Below, piece after piece: positions 35,860 to 44,564 of a DNA stretch of 64,000 bases (positions are counted from its first letter, which is position 1; each line of letters opens with the position of its first letter). The stretch comes from Microbacterium sp. Root166. Its GTDB lineage: Bacteria > Actinomycetota > Actinomycetes > Actinomycetales > Microbacteriaceae. Where the stretch lies: positions 372,823 to 436,822 of the forward strand of contig NZ_LMGL01000001.1 of the NCBI RefSeq assembly GCF_001427145.1, read 5' to 3'. Position numbers and translations under genes: made by a program. A model generated the notes under the pieces. The model was not told the origin of the DNA. It did not search any database and saw only the letters and a list, made by a program, of their open reading frames with translations.

Positions 35860-35896
35860 CGCGCCGGCCCCGCAGCGTGGCTGCGAGACCGGCGCG
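35860..35896. terminator. Two-tier hairpin between convergent genes
   Basis: CGCGCCGG (35860-35867) pairs with CCGGCGCG (35889-35896), and inside it CGCAGC/GCTGCG (35871-35885) closes a GTG loop. It can end transcription from both sides. Confidence 0.6.
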
Positions 35897-35908
35897 AGGG
35901 CCGTTGCG

Positions 35909-36187
35909 TCAGACGCGGTCGGTGCGACGACGCGCGACCGCGACGTAGATGCCGAGCACGATGACGGCGCCGATGATCGAGCCGATGATGCCGGAAGGCT
36001 GCAGGAAGCCGCCGTTGGGGTCCGCACCGAAGATGAGGAACCCGAGGAAGCCGCCTACGAACGAGCCGACGATTCCGAGGACGATGGTCATCAGGATGCC
36101 GATGCTCTGCTTGCCGGGGATGATGGCCCGAGCGAGAAGGCCTGCGATGAGGCCGATGATGATGAGGCCGAGGATGGTCCAGAGCAT
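35909..36187 (-). CDS. GlsB/YeaQ/YmgE-type small membrane protein
   Basis: Membrane protein of 92 residues with three Gly-rich helices: MLWTILGLIIIGLIAGLLAR, GILMTIVLGIVGSFVGGFLG and a C-terminal GSIIGAVIVLGIYVAV. This is the transglycosylase-associated YeaQ family, often stress-induced, whose biochemical role is unknown. Start ATG 36187 behind AAGGAGA. The gap 36188-36428 upstream holds a TTGACA at 36284 but no clear gene. Confidence 0.88.
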   Translation of the reverse strand: MLWTILGLIIIGLIAGLLARAIIPGKQSIGILMTIVLGIVGSFVGGFLGFLIFGADPNGGFLQPSGIIGSIIGAVIVLGIYVAVARRRTDRV

Positions 36188-36428
36188 GATGTCTCCTTCA
36201 TGTGATTCACGCCGCTTTGTGGACGACGCGCCGGGTGGTGCGCCGCTCAGGCTAGCAACGGCCCGGATTGCACGGCTCTGGCCTTGACAGACCCTTCCTT
36301 TCGGCGGTACGCGCGTCCGAGAGCCTCCTGCAAGGCACCGGACGCCCACATTTCGCTGGTTTGCACAACATGACGAAACATCTCAGGGCGCCTGTCGCCG
36401 CCGTCACCGGCTCAGCCACGCTCAGTTC

Positions 36429-37286
36429 ATGAGCAACCTCATCGACACCTCGTCGCTGGCTGACGCGCTGTTCGCGCGCCAGAGCGTGCGACTGCTCGAC
36501 GTGCGGTGGCGGCTCGATGCCCCAGAAGGGCGACCCGCCTACCTCGAGCGCCACATCCCGACGGCGGTATACGTCGATCTCGAACACGAGCTCTCGCGGC
36601 CCGGCAATCCGCAGGACGGGCGCTATCCGCTGCCCGACGTCGGCGAGCTCGAGACCTCGGCGCGGCGCTGGGGCATCAACGACGGCGAGCTCGTCGTGGC
36701 CTACGACGACAATGATGGGGTTGCGGCCGCCCGGGCGTGGTGGCTGCTGCGCCGGCGGGGAGTCGACATCCGCGTGCTCGACGGCGGCATCCGCTCGTGG
36801 ATCGGCGCCGGGCTGCCGCTGCAGACCGGCGACTTCGTCCCGCGGCCCGGGAACGTGCGGCTGGCGAACGTCGACCCCGGCACCGTCACCCTGAGCGAGA
36901 CCGCTCGCGCGCCGCATCTCGGCCACCTCGTCGATGCCCGCGCTCCGCACCACTACCGCGGCCGCGTGCAGGGTCAGGATCCCTACGCCGGGCACATCCC
37001 CGGGGCCGTGAACATCCCGACCGTCGCCCACATCGGCCCGGACGGCACGCTGCGCCACCCCGAGCTCATCCGGCAGACGTTGCGCAGCGCCGGCATCGAC
37101 GACGACCGGCCCGTCGTGCTCTACTGCGGCGCCGGCATCGCCTCAGCCCTCTCGGCCCTGGCCTTCGCCGAGGCGGGGATCGAGACCCGGGTCTTCCCCG
37201 GGTCGTGGAGCCAGTGGTCCCGCACGCCCGGAGTTCCGGTCGCGGTCGGCGCGGCACCCGGCGACCTGTTCAGCCGCGAGCTCTGA
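36429..37286 (+). CDS. Sulfurtransferase with two rhodanese domains
   Basis: Cytoplasmic thiosulfate or mercaptopyruvate sulfurtransferase of 285 residues. The N-terminal rhodanese domain (about 5-130) is inactive: its loop position reads AYDDNDG with Asp instead of Cys. The C-terminal domain (about 150-280) has YCGAGIAS with the active Cys (about 237). The DARAPHHYRGR and HIPGAVNIP blocks are standard. The CGAGIAS loop points to thiosulfate:cyanide rather than mercaptopyruvate use, though this is tentative. Confidence 0.88.
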   Translation: MSNLIDTSSLADALFARQSVRLLDVRWRLDAPEGRPAYLERHIPTAVYVDLEHELSRPGNPQDGRYPLPDVGELETSARRWGINDGELVVAYDDNDGVAAARAWWLLRRRGVDIRVLDGGIRSWIGAGLPLQTGDFVPRPGNVRLANVDPGTVTLSETARAPHLGHLVDARAPHHYRGRVQGQDPYAGHIPGAVNIPTVAHIGPDGTLRHPELIRQTLRSAGIDDDRPVVLYCGAGIASALSALAFAEAGIETRVFPGSWSQWSRTPGVPVAVGAAPGDLFSREL

Positions 37287-37306
37287 CCCGCCGCCCGCAG
37301 CGAGCG

Positions 37307-37364
37307 CGCCAGTTTCCTGCGAGCGCTGCGTCGCGCGACGGCGCGGTCGCAGCGAACTGTGGCG
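37307..37364. repeat. Imperfect inverted repeat downstream of the rhodanese gene
   Basis: The left arm CGCCAGTTTCCTGCGA (37307-37322) and the right arm TCGCAGCGAACTGTGGCG (37347-37364) can pair with bulges. It precedes the stronger hairpin at 37381. Confidence 0.4.
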
Positions 37365-37380
37365 GTCGCCCAGAGCACGC

Positions 37381-37466
37381 GTGCACAACGTCGGCGATCC
37401 GCGACGACACGCCGGGAATCGGATGCCGCACCCGGCGTGTCCGCGGGAATCGCCGACGTTGTGCAC
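37381..37466. terminator. Long two-tier hairpin between convergent genes
   Basis: Perfect 18-bp outer arms (37381-37398 and 37449-37466) enclose perfect 10-bp inner arms (37407-37416 and 37431-37440). It sits between the rhodanese and nagB stops, so it can end both transcripts, but its length and perfection exceed an ordinary terminator. Confidence 0.65.
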
Positions 37467-37488
37467 ATCGAGGCGGTCGGAGACCGGG

Positions 37489-38274
37489 TCAGGGCTGCTG
37501 CCAGGCCATCCGGTTCGCCCAGGCGTGGCGGTAGTAGTCGGCGAGCGCGAGCTCGGAAGCTGCGGCCTCGTCGACCACGACCGTGGCGTGCGGATGCAGC
37601 TGGATCGCCGAGCCGGGCTGCATCGCCGACAGCGGACCTTCCAGAGCCGCTGCCACCGCCCGGGCCTTGCGCTCGCCGAACGCGAGCAGCACGAGGTGCC
37701 GCGCGCGCAGGATGGTGCCGATCCCCTGGGTGATGCAGTGCATCGGGACGTCGTCGGGTGAGTCGAAGAACCGGGCGTTGTCGCTGCGCGTGGCCTCGGT
37801 CAGCGTCTTCACTCGGGTCAGCGAGGCGAGCGAGGACCCGGGCTCGTTGAAGCCGATGTGGCCGGTGCGGCCGAGGCCGAGGATCTGCAGGTCGACGCCG
37901 CCGGCGGCGAGGATGGCGGCCTCGTATTCCTCTCCCGCGGTGTCGATGGTCGCGGCATCGCCGTTCGGGACGTGCACGAGGGACGGATCAAGGCCGAGCG
38001 GCTCGACCACCTCTCGCGTGATGACCGAGCGGTAGCTCTCGGGATGCCCGGCCGGCAGCCCGACGTACTCGTCCAGCGCGAAGCCACGGACGTGGCGGAC
38101 GTCGATCGACTCGTCGCGGATCCGCTGCGCGAGCGCGCGGTAGGTGCTCAGCGGCGTCGACCCGGTGGCGAGGCCCAGCACGGGCTGCGGCGTGGAGCGC
38201 AGCAGCTGGACGATGGTGTCGGCGACCAGGGCGCCCGCGGCATCCTGATCCTCGACGATGATGACTTCGGCCAC
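37489..38274 (-). CDS. nagB: Glucosamine-6-phosphate deaminase
   Basis: Cytoplasmic enzyme of 261 residues converting glucosamine-6-phosphate to fructose-6-phosphate and ammonia. LATGSTPLSTY is the phosphate loop, FALDEYVGL holds the proton-transfer Asp, and LGLGRTGHIGFNEPGSS the active lid and His. It is the last gene of an ABC importer operon, three bases after the permease, so the importer likely brings in an amino sugar. No NagA deacetylase is in the window. Confidence 0.92.
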   Translation of the reverse strand: MAEVIIVEDQDAAGALVADTIVQLLRSTPQPVLGLATGSTPLSTYRALAQRIRDESIDVRHVRGFALDEYVGLPAGHPESYRSVITREVVEPLGLDPSLVHVPNGDAATIDTAGEEYEAAILAAGGVDLQILGLGRTGHIGFNEPGSSLASLTRVKTLTEATRSDNARFFDSPDDVPMHCITQGIGTILRARHLVLLAFGERKARAVAAALEGPLSAMQPGSAIQLHPHATVVVDEAAASELALADYYRHAWANRMAWQQP

Positions 38275-38277
38275 GGC

Positions 38278-39195
38278 CTACTTCACGCTCCCTGCGGTGA
38301 GACCGCCCACGAGACGCTTCTCGATGAGCATGAACAGGACGACGACGGGGATGATCGCGACGAGCGAGACGCCGAAGACGTAGTGCCAGCTGGTCTCGTA
38401 CTGCCCGACGAACTTGGTGAGCGCGACCGAGAGGGGCTGGTTGCCGGCGGTCGAGAGGATCACGAGCGAGGCGGCGAACTCGTTCCAGCAGGCGACGAAC
38501 GTGAAGACGATCGCCGTGACGATGCCGGGCCAGACCAGGGGGAGGTTGATCTTGAAGAGCACCGTGAGCCGGCCGGCGCCGTCGATCTGGGCCGCCTCGT
38601 CGACCTCCTTCGGGATGCCCGCGAAGAAGGAGTGCATGATCCACACCGCGAACGACAGGTTGAACGCCGCGTTGATGAAGATCATCGCCGCCCAGGTGTC
38701 GACCAGGCCGAGGCTGACGAACTGACGGAACAGGCCCGAGGTGAGCACGGCCGGCTGCAGCATCTGCGTGATGATCACGAGGAACAGGAAGAACATGCGG
38801 CCCGGGAACAGGTACCGCGCCGTGTAGTAAGCCGCGGGCATGGCCACCAGGAGCACGAGCAGCGTCGCGACGACGGCGATGATGATCGTCGAGATCGTGT
38901 TCTGCAGCAGCGGCGTCTCGGGCGTGGACCACATGTTGACGTAGTTCTCCCAGTGCCATTCTGTGGGGAAGTACGTCGGTTCGACCGAGCGGATCTGCGC
39001 CTTGGTCTTGACCGAGCCGAAGAACATGATCGTGTACGGCAGCACGAAGATCAGCAGCACGACGAAGCCCGCGACCATGCGCAACACGACCTTGCCGAGC
39101 GGCACCTGGTCTTCGGTGTACCGGCGACGGCGAGCGGATGCCGCGGCCGGCGCGGCCCGGTCGGGAGCCGGTGCGGGAGGGGCGGTGAGCGTCAT
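38278..39195 (-). CDS. Sugar ABC transporter permease (MalG type)
   Basis: Integral membrane subunit of 305 residues, six predicted helices, EAA loop KEVDEAAQIDGAGRLTVLFKI (about 203-223). The ATG at 39193-39195 begins MTLTAPP; the N-terminal 35 residues are Ala/Pro/Arg-rich cytoplasmic. Two bases separate it from the upstream permease. Confidence 0.9.
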   Translation of the reverse strand: MTLTAPPAPAPDRAAPAAASARRRRYTEDQVPLGKVVLRMVAGFVVLLIFVLPYTIMFFGSVKTKAQIRSVEPTYFPTEWHWENYVNMWSTPETPLLQNTISTIIIAVVATLLVLLVAMPAAYYTARYLFPGRMFFLFLVIITQMLQPAVLTSGLFRQFVSLGLVDTWAAMIFINAAFNLSFAVWIMHSFFAGIPKEVDEAAQIDGAGRLTVLFKINLPLVWPGIVTAIVFTFVACWNEFAASLVILSTAGNQPLSVALTKFVGQYETSWHYVFGVSLVAIIPVVVLFMLIEKRLVGGLTAGSVK

Positions 39196-39197
39196 CG

Positions 39198-40178
39198 TCA
39201 GACCTCCTTCATCGGCTTGACGATCTTCACGTAGGCCGCGACGATCAGCATCACGATCAGGAAGGCCACGACCGACAGGGCGCTGGCGACGTCGACCTTC
39301 TGCTGGTTCTGGATGTATTTGAAGATCATCGTCATGATCGTGTCGGCGTCGTAGCCGGGTATCGAGCCGGTCATGACCTTGAGGATCGGCAGCGAGTTGA
39401 ACACGTTGATGATGTTGATCAGCACGGCGACGGCGATGGCGCCGCGCAGCTGCGGCAGGATCACCGAGAAGTAGGTGCGGGTCGGGCTGGCGCCGTCCAT
39501 CTTGGCGGCCTCGAGCACCTCGCCGGGCACTGTCTGCAGGCCGGCGAGGATCGTGTAGGTGGTGAACGGCAGCGACACGAACACGGCGACGACGATCGAC
39601 CAGGCGAAGGCGGTCTGCGGATTGCGGGTCCAGCCGAAGCCCTCGGGGGTGTCGACGAGGCCGACGTCGACGAGGAACTTGTTGATGATGCCGAAGTACG
39701 GCTCCAGGCCGTAGTAGACGACCATCGTGGTCATGACGACCGAGGCGGCCCACGGGATGATCACGGCCAGGCGCACGATGCGCCGGCCGGGGAAGGCCTT
39801 GTTGAGGATCTGGGACAGGCCGAGCGAGATGATGACGGTCGCCGCCACCACCACGACGACCCACACGATCGTCCGCAGGAAGATCGGCCCGAAGTGGGGG
39901 AACGAGAAGACCTCGATGTAGTTGTCGAAGCCGACCGAGCCCTTGTCGAGGCCCGACACCGAGATGTCACGGGTGGAGTTGTAGAACATCACCGCGGCGG
40001 GGAAGACCACCACGCCCGCGATCAGCAGCAGGCAGGGTGCGATCCAGGGCAGTGCGTGAAGGAGATCGCGCCCGCTGGCCTTGGGCTTGTGGGGCTTGGT
40101 GCGCGGCCCGCCGGAGCGGGGGCGGCCCTCGGCCGCCCCCGCCTGGGGGATCGACGACGCGTCGGTCGTGGTGCTCAT
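39198..40178 (-). CDS. Sugar ABC transporter permease (MalF type)
   Basis: Integral membrane subunit of 326 residues with six predicted helices and EAA loop GEVLEAAKMDGASPTRTYFSV (about 223-243). The N-terminal 38 residues are polar and unusual. Their coding DNA contains a perfect 10-bp hairpin (40118-40140) close to the start, in the place where the paralogous operon has an intercistronic hairpin. Confidence 0.9.
   Translation of the reverse strand: MSTTTDASSIPQAGAAEGRPRSGGPRTKPHKPKASGRDLLHALPWIAPCLLLIAGVVVFPAAVMFYNSTRDISVSGLDKGSVGFDNYIEVFSFPHFGPIFLRTIVWVVVVVAATVIISLGLSQILNKAFPGRRIVRLAVIIPWAASVVMTTMVVYYGLEPYFGIINKFLVDVGLVDTPEGFGWTRNPQTAFAWSIVVAVFVSLPFTTYTILAGLQTVPGEVLEAAKMDGASPTRTYFSVILPQLRGAIAVAVLINIINVFNSLPILKVMTGSIPGYDADTIMTMIFKYIQNQQKVDVASALSVVAFLIVMLIVAAYVKIVKPMKEV
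40118..40140 (-). promoter_or_regulatory. GC hairpin inside the 5' coding region of the permease gene
   Basis: GGGGGCGGCC (40118-40127) and GGCCGCCCCC (40131-40140) are perfectly complementary with a three-base loop, about 40 bases inside the permease gene and 90 bases after the binding-protein stop. It may limit permease translation or protect upstream mRNA. Confidence 0.4.
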
Positions 40179-40227
40179 GATTCGGCGGTCACCGATCTCT
40201 CCGGGTTCGGTCGTGCGAGGTCGTGCG

Positions 40228-41475
40228 TCAGCCGGCGTCGGTCTGAGCCTGGACCTCGGTCAGCACTTCCTGTGCGGACTTCGTCTGGATCTGACCGAAG
40301 AGGGCCTTGAACGCGCCGTCGGCAGCCGACCACTGGGGGTTGGTGCTGGGGTAGAACTTCGCGTTGGGCAGCACGTCCAGGAACGGCTTGAGCGATTCCT
40401 CACCGCCGAGCGCCTCGGCGCCGGACTTGGTGGTGGGCAGGAAGCCCTCGGTCTGCACCCACGGCACGTACACGTCGGCCGAGTAGTAGTAGTCGAGGAA
40501 CTTGGTGATGGCTTCCTTCTTGTCGCCGTCGTTCTCGAAGGCCATCAGCTGGTCCATGACGCCGACCGTGATCGGGTCGCCGCTCTCGGTCGGGATCGGG
40601 ACGATCGAGTAGTCGAGGTCGGGGTTGCCCTCTTCGATCTGACCGACGGTCGGCGGCAGGCCCACCTGCATGCCGATCTTGCCCTGGACGAAGATGTCCA
40701 TCAGCGGCGAGCGGTCCGTCGAGCCGGGGTCGGCCTGCGTCGCGCCGGCGTCGATCATCTTCTTGATCTGCTCGGCACCGGGAAGGTTCGACGGGTCGTC
40801 GATGGTGATCGCGTCGGCGTCGCCGAACGTGCCGCCGCCGCCCCACAGCCACACAGCGGCCTCGGCCTGAGCCTCCTCCGAGCCGAGCGGCATGCCGTAG
40901 CCGGCGACGCCGCCGCCGAGCGCGGACACCTTCACCGCGGCATCCAGCAGCTCGTCCCACGTCGTGGGCGCTGCCGCGACGCCGGCCTGCTCGAGCAGGG
41001 CGTTGTTGACGAACAGCGCGCGTGCGGACGCGATGAGCGGCAGCGCGTAGGCGGTGCCGTCGACCTCGGCGTTGGCGACGAAGGACTCCTGGAAGTCGCT
41101 GAAGGTCTCGGGCGAGACGACCTCTTCGGCGGGGTAGAGCAGCTCGTCGGCGGCGAAGCCGGCGAACGGTCCGCCGTTGTAGATGTCGGGGGCTTCGCCA
41201 CCCTGGATCTTGGTGGCGATGACGCTCTCGAGGTTGTCCCACGACTGCACCTCGAGGTTGACCGAGATGTCGGGGTTCTCGTCCTCGAACCCGGCGATGA
41301 CGTCTTCCCACAGCCCCTGGGTCGCGTCCGAGTAGCTGGGGACGAGGAGGTCGAGGGTCGTGCCGTCGGAGTCGGCGTCTCCGGATCCGCCGCCGCCGAA
41401 CCCGCACGATGCGAGCGTGAGCGTGGCTGTGGCGGCGATCGCGATCGTTGCTCCCGCGCGTAGCGACTTCTTCAT
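40228..41475 (-). CDS. Carbohydrate ABC transporter substrate-binding lipoprotein
   Basis: Family 1 solute-binding lipoprotein of 415 residues, lipobox TLASC with Cys24. TTLDLLVPSYSDATQGLWEDVI, QGGEAPDIYNGGPFAGFA and TTWDELLDAA follow the family pattern. It is first of a four-gene operon with two permeases and nagB. Neighbouring genes make hexosamine or galactosamine the best guess for its ligand. Its upstream gap (41476-41774) is shared with the divergent isomerase-kinase-aldolase operon. Confidence 0.9.
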   Translation of the reverse strand: MKKSLRAGATIAIAATATLTLASCGFGGGGSGDADSDGTTLDLLVPSYSDATQGLWEDVIAGFEDENPDISVNLEVQSWDNLESVIATKIQGGEAPDIYNGGPFAGFAADELLYPAEEVVSPETFSDFQESFVANAEVDGTAYALPLIASARALFVNNALLEQAGVAAAPTTWDELLDAAVKVSALGGGVAGYGMPLGSEEAQAEAAVWLWGGGGTFGDADAITIDDPSNLPGAEQIKKMIDAGATQADPGSTDRSPLMDIFVQGKIGMQVGLPPTVGQIEEGNPDLDYSIVPIPTESGDPITVGVMDQLMAFENDGDKKEAITKFLDYYYSADVYVPWVQTEGFLPTTKSGAEALGGEESLKPFLDVLPNAKFYPSTNPQWSAADGAFKALFGQIQTKSAQEVLTEVQAQTDAG

Positions 41476-41722
41476 TCGTGTTTCCTCACTGTGTGGTGGA
41501 TCACGGGCGCCGCTGTCGCCGCGCCGGTGCGGATGGCGGAGATCCGCCGATGCGTGAATCTGACGGAATGTCGTCAAACCAATCAGTACGCGTCATGCAA
41601 TGGTCACGATGATGTCCTGCCGCACTCCCTGCGTCAAGTCGTTTCACGCGATCGTTACCGAAATTGTTCGGATGCCTCGCAAACTCCAATACGTCAGACA
41701 CTTGATCGCTGGACAGATGTCC

Positions 41723-41739
41723 CAATCATTTGCAATCAT
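41723..41739. promoter_or_regulatory. Direct repeats CAATCAT, candidate DeoR-type site
   Basis: CAATCAT occurs at 41723-41729 and 41733-41739, ten bases apart, and a near copy CAATCAG at 41580-41586 lies at the other end of the divergent promoter gap. Same-face direct repeats on both sides suit a DeoR-family regulator such as the one at 45409. Confidence 0.35.
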
Positions 41740-41774
41740 GTAATCGCCCCATCTGCACCACCCGGAGGACCTTC

Positions 41775-42656
41775 ATGACCACTCACATGGCGCGCGAGCT
41801 CGCGTCTCAGCCCGACACCTGGGCGCGCGCAGCCGGCCTGCGCGCGGAGCAGTCCCTCCTTCCGGCGCACGGGGCGCGCATCGCGGTCGCCGGCTGCGGC
41901 ACCTCGTGGTTCATGGCGCAGTCCTACGCGTGGCTGCGGGAAGCGGGCGGGTACGGCGAGACCGACGCCTTCGCGGCATCCGAGGCGTTCGTCGATCGCG
42001 GGTACGACGCGGTGGTGGCCCTCACACGCTCCGGCACGACGACCGAGGTCCTCGAGCTCGTGGAACGACTCCGCGGGCGCGTGCGCACGGTCGGCGTCGT
42101 CGGCGACGCGGACTCGCCGCTCGTCGAACTCGTCGACGATGTCGTGACGCTGCCGTTCGCCGACGAGGAGTCCGTCGTCCAGACCCGGTTCGCCACCACG
42201 GCGCTGGCGCTCTTCCGCGCGTCGCTCGGCGAAGATCTCGGCCGGGCCGTCGACGACGCCCGCCGGGCGATCGACGGCGACCTCGACCCGGCCCTCATCG
42301 AGGCCGAGCAGTTCACGTTCCTCGGGACGGGCTGGACGGTCGGCCTCGCCCACGAGGCGGCGCTGAAGATGCGCGAGGCGTCCCAGTCCTGGACCGAGTC
42401 CTACCCGGCGATGGAGTACCGTCACGGTCCGATCGCCATCGCCGCCCCCGGGCGCGTGACGTGGCACTTCGGCGCCCCGCCCGCGGGCCTGGCCGACGAC
42501 GTGGCCGCGACCGGTGCGCACTTCGAGGCCGACGCTCTCGACCCGATGGCCCAGCTCGTGAGCGCCCAGCGCGTGGCGCTCGCCCGCGCGCTGGCGCGCG
42601 GGCTGAACCCGGACTCGCCACGCAGCCTGACCCGCTCGGTCATCCTCGGGAGCTGA
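41775..42656 (+). CDS. SIS-domain sugar isomerase/deaminase (AgaS-like)
   Basis: Cytoplasmic protein of 293 residues with two SIS sugar-phosphate-binding halves (AVAGCGTSWFMAQSYAWL and TFLGTGWTVGLAHEAALKMRE). ALTRSGTTTEVLELV is the phosphate-binding loop. The glutaminase half of GlmS is absent. Together with the following kinase and aldolase genes it resembles AgaS, which converts galactosamine-6-phosphate to tagatose-6-phosphate. ATG follows GGAGG. A clear paralogue lies at 62764. Confidence 0.8.
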   Translation: MTTHMARELASQPDTWARAAGLRAEQSLLPAHGARIAVAGCGTSWFMAQSYAWLREAGGYGETDAFAASEAFVDRGYDAVVALTRSGTTTEVLELVERLRGRVRTVGVVGDADSPLVELVDDVVTLPFADEESVVQTRFATTALALFRASLGEDLGRAVDDARRAIDGDLDPALIEAEQFTFLGTGWTVGLAHEAALKMREASQSWTESYPAMEYRHGPIAIAAPGRVTWHFGAPPAGLADDVAATGAHFEADALDPMAQLVSAQRVALARALARGLNPDSPRSLTRSVILGS

Positions 42657-42660
42657 CACG

Positions 42661-43608
42661 GTGACTTCCCCCGACAGATCGCGACCCGGTCTCGGTGCCG
42701 GCGAGGTGGTGCTGGCGTTCGACGTCGGCGGCACCGACACCAAGTCCGCGCTCGTCGACGCGGACGGCGTGGTGCGGGGACTCCGCCGCACCCCGACGCC
42801 GCTGGACGGCCCGCGGTCGGCCGAGTCGGTCGTGGCCCACGTCGCCGAGCTCGGCGACGCGCTGCGCAGCGCTCACCCCGGGACGACGCCGGTCGCGGCG
42901 GGGCTGCTCGTGCCCGGCATCGTCGATGCGGAGCGGGGCATCGGGGTGTACACGAGCAATCTCGGCTGGCGCGACGAGCCGATCCGCGATCTGGCGTCGG
43001 CGGCCTTGGACCTTCCTGTCGCGTTCCACCACGACGTGACGGCGGCGAGCTGGGCCGAGCATCGCCTCGGCGCGGCACGGGCGTTCGACGACGTCGTTGT
43101 GCTCATCATCGGCACCGGCATCGCCGGGTCGCTCATCCTCGGCGGACGTCCCCACCTGGGCGGCGGCTACGCCGGCGAGATCGGGCACTCGCCCGTGGCG
43201 GAGGAGCCGCCGTGCGTGTGCGGCGGGCGGGGATGCCTCGAAGCCATCGCCTCCACCGGGGCCATCGCTCGCCGCTACTCCGAGCGAGCGGGCGTGACCG
43301 TCTCGGGCGCGCGCGAGGTGCTCGAGCGTGCCGCGGCGGGGGATGCCGAAGCCGACGCCGTCTGGAACAGCGCGCTCGATGCCCTGGCGTTCTCGCTGGC
43401 GCAGATCACCGCGACGGTCGCTCCCGGCGCCATCGTCATCGGCGGCGGCCTCTCCCGGGCGGGCGACGCCCTCTTCGTGCCGCTGAGCGAGCGGCTGGAC
43501 GCACGCCTGAGCTTCCACCGCCGCCCGCCGCTGCTTCCGGCCCAGCTGGGCGACGACGCCGGGCTGCTCGGCGCGGCCCTGATCGCGCGGGAGCGCGTGA
43601 CCCGATGA
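42661..43608 (+). CDS. ROK-family sugar kinase
   Basis: Cytoplasmic ATP-dependent hexose or amino-sugar kinase of 315 residues starting with GTG. AFDVGGTDTKSALVD is the ATP phosphate loop, HHDVTAASWAEHRLG carries the catalytic Asp, and CVCGGRGCLE is the ROK zinc motif (CxCGxxGCxE). In this operon it probably phosphorylates the imported galactosamine or related sugar. Confidence 0.9.
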   Translation: MTSPDRSRPGLGAGEVVLAFDVGGTDTKSALVDADGVVRGLRRTPTPLDGPRSAESVVAHVAELGDALRSAHPGTTPVAAGLLVPGIVDAERGIGVYTSNLGWRDEPIRDLASAALDLPVAFHHDVTAASWAEHRLGAARAFDDVVVLIIGTGIAGSLILGGRPHLGGGYAGEIGHSPVAEEPPCVCGGRGCLEAIASTGAIARRYSERAGVTVSGAREVLERAAAGDAEADAVWNSALDALAFSLAQITATVAPGAIVIGGGLSRAGDALFVPLSERLDARLSFHRRPPLLPAQLGDDAGLLGAALIARERVTR

Positions 43609-44564
43609 TCCTGACCCTCACGCCCAATCCGGCCGTCGACATCACGTGGCACGTGGATCATCTGACGCCGGGCGGCACGCACCGCGTTCCGCCGGCCGTC
43701 GCGCGGGCCGGGGGAAAGGGACTCAACGTGGCTCGCGTGCTGCACGCCTCGGGCGTTCCGGTCATCGCGCTGACGACGGCCGGCGGCGCGACCGGCGACC
43801 AGTTCCGCACCGAGCTCGCCGCGGCAGGCGTTCCGTGCGAGCTGGTGGCCACGGCATCCGCCACCCGCCTGTCCGCCGCGATCGTCGACGCCGGCAGCGG
43901 CGAGACGGTCGTGCTGAACGAGGTCGGCGCAGCCATGACCGCCGAAGAGGCCGCCGAGCTCGTCGCGACCGCTCTGCGGCTCGGGCGCGCCGCCGGGGTC
44001 GTCGCGATCAGCGGCAGCCTGCGCGACGGCTTCGGCCCGGACGAACTCGCCTCCCTCGTGGCATCGCTCGCCGGCGTGACGCGGGTCGTCGTCGACACCA
44101 GCGGTCCGGGGATGCTCGCGGCCGCACGCGCCGGAGCCCACGTGCTCAAGCCCAACCGAGAAGAGCTCGCCGCCGCGACGGGCCTCGCCGACCCCCTGGC
44201 CGGAGCGCACGCCCTGCTCGAGCTCGGCGCCGGACTCATCGTCGTCTCGCTCGGCACCGAGGGGCTCATGGTCGTGCCGCGCGACGGCGCGCCCGTTCGC
44301 GCCCGCCTGCCCCGGGTGCTGCACGGCAACCCGACCGGCGCCGGCGATGCCGCGGTCGCCGCAATCGCCGCCGCCCTCTCGGCGGGAGACGACCTCTTCT
44401 CCGACACCGCCGCTGCGCATCGCGCCCGGCTCGAGCTCGCCCGGCGGGCCACCGCCTGGTCGGCGGCGGCCGTGCTCATGCCCCAGGCCGGCGAGCTGAG
44501 CCCCGAGCACACGCGACTCGCCGGCGAGGTCGAGCTCACCACGATCGACGGGGACCCCCGATGA
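43605..44564 (+). CDS. PfkB-family kinase, tagatose-6-phosphate / 1-phosphofructokinase type
   Basis: Kinase of 319 residues. LTPNPAVDITW and AGGKGLNVARVL are the LacC/FruK substrate motif; GNPTGAGDAAVAAI carries the anion hole and catalytic Asp. Next to an aldolase and an AgaS-like protein, tagatose-6-phosphate to tagatose-1,6-bisphosphate is the most likely step. ATGA overlap with the ROK kinase and aldolase genes. Confidence 0.88.
   Translation: MILTLTPNPAVDITWHVDHLTPGGTHRVPPAVARAGGKGLNVARVLHASGVPVIALTTAGGATGDQFRTELAAAGVPCELVATASATRLSAAIVDAGSGETVVLNEVGAAMTAEEAAELVATALRLGRAAGVVAISGSLRDGFGPDELASLVASLAGVTRVVVDTSGPGMLAAARAGAHVLKPNREELAAATGLADPLAGAHALLELGAGLIVVSLGTEGLMVVPRDGAPVRARLPRVLHGNPTGAGDAAVAAIAAALSAGDDLFSDTAAAHRARLELARRATAWSAAAVLMPQAGELSPEHTRLAGEVELTTIDGDPR

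Noticed and set aside
36284..36311. Promoter for the rhodanese gene with TTGACA at 36284
   Set aside because: No acceptable -10 at the right distance and about 120 bases from the start codon; not strong enough to list.
41654..41665. GTTACCGAAATT as a further member of the LacI regulon
   Set aside because: Only one half-site matches and the neighbouring genes have their own DeoR regulator; it may be chance.
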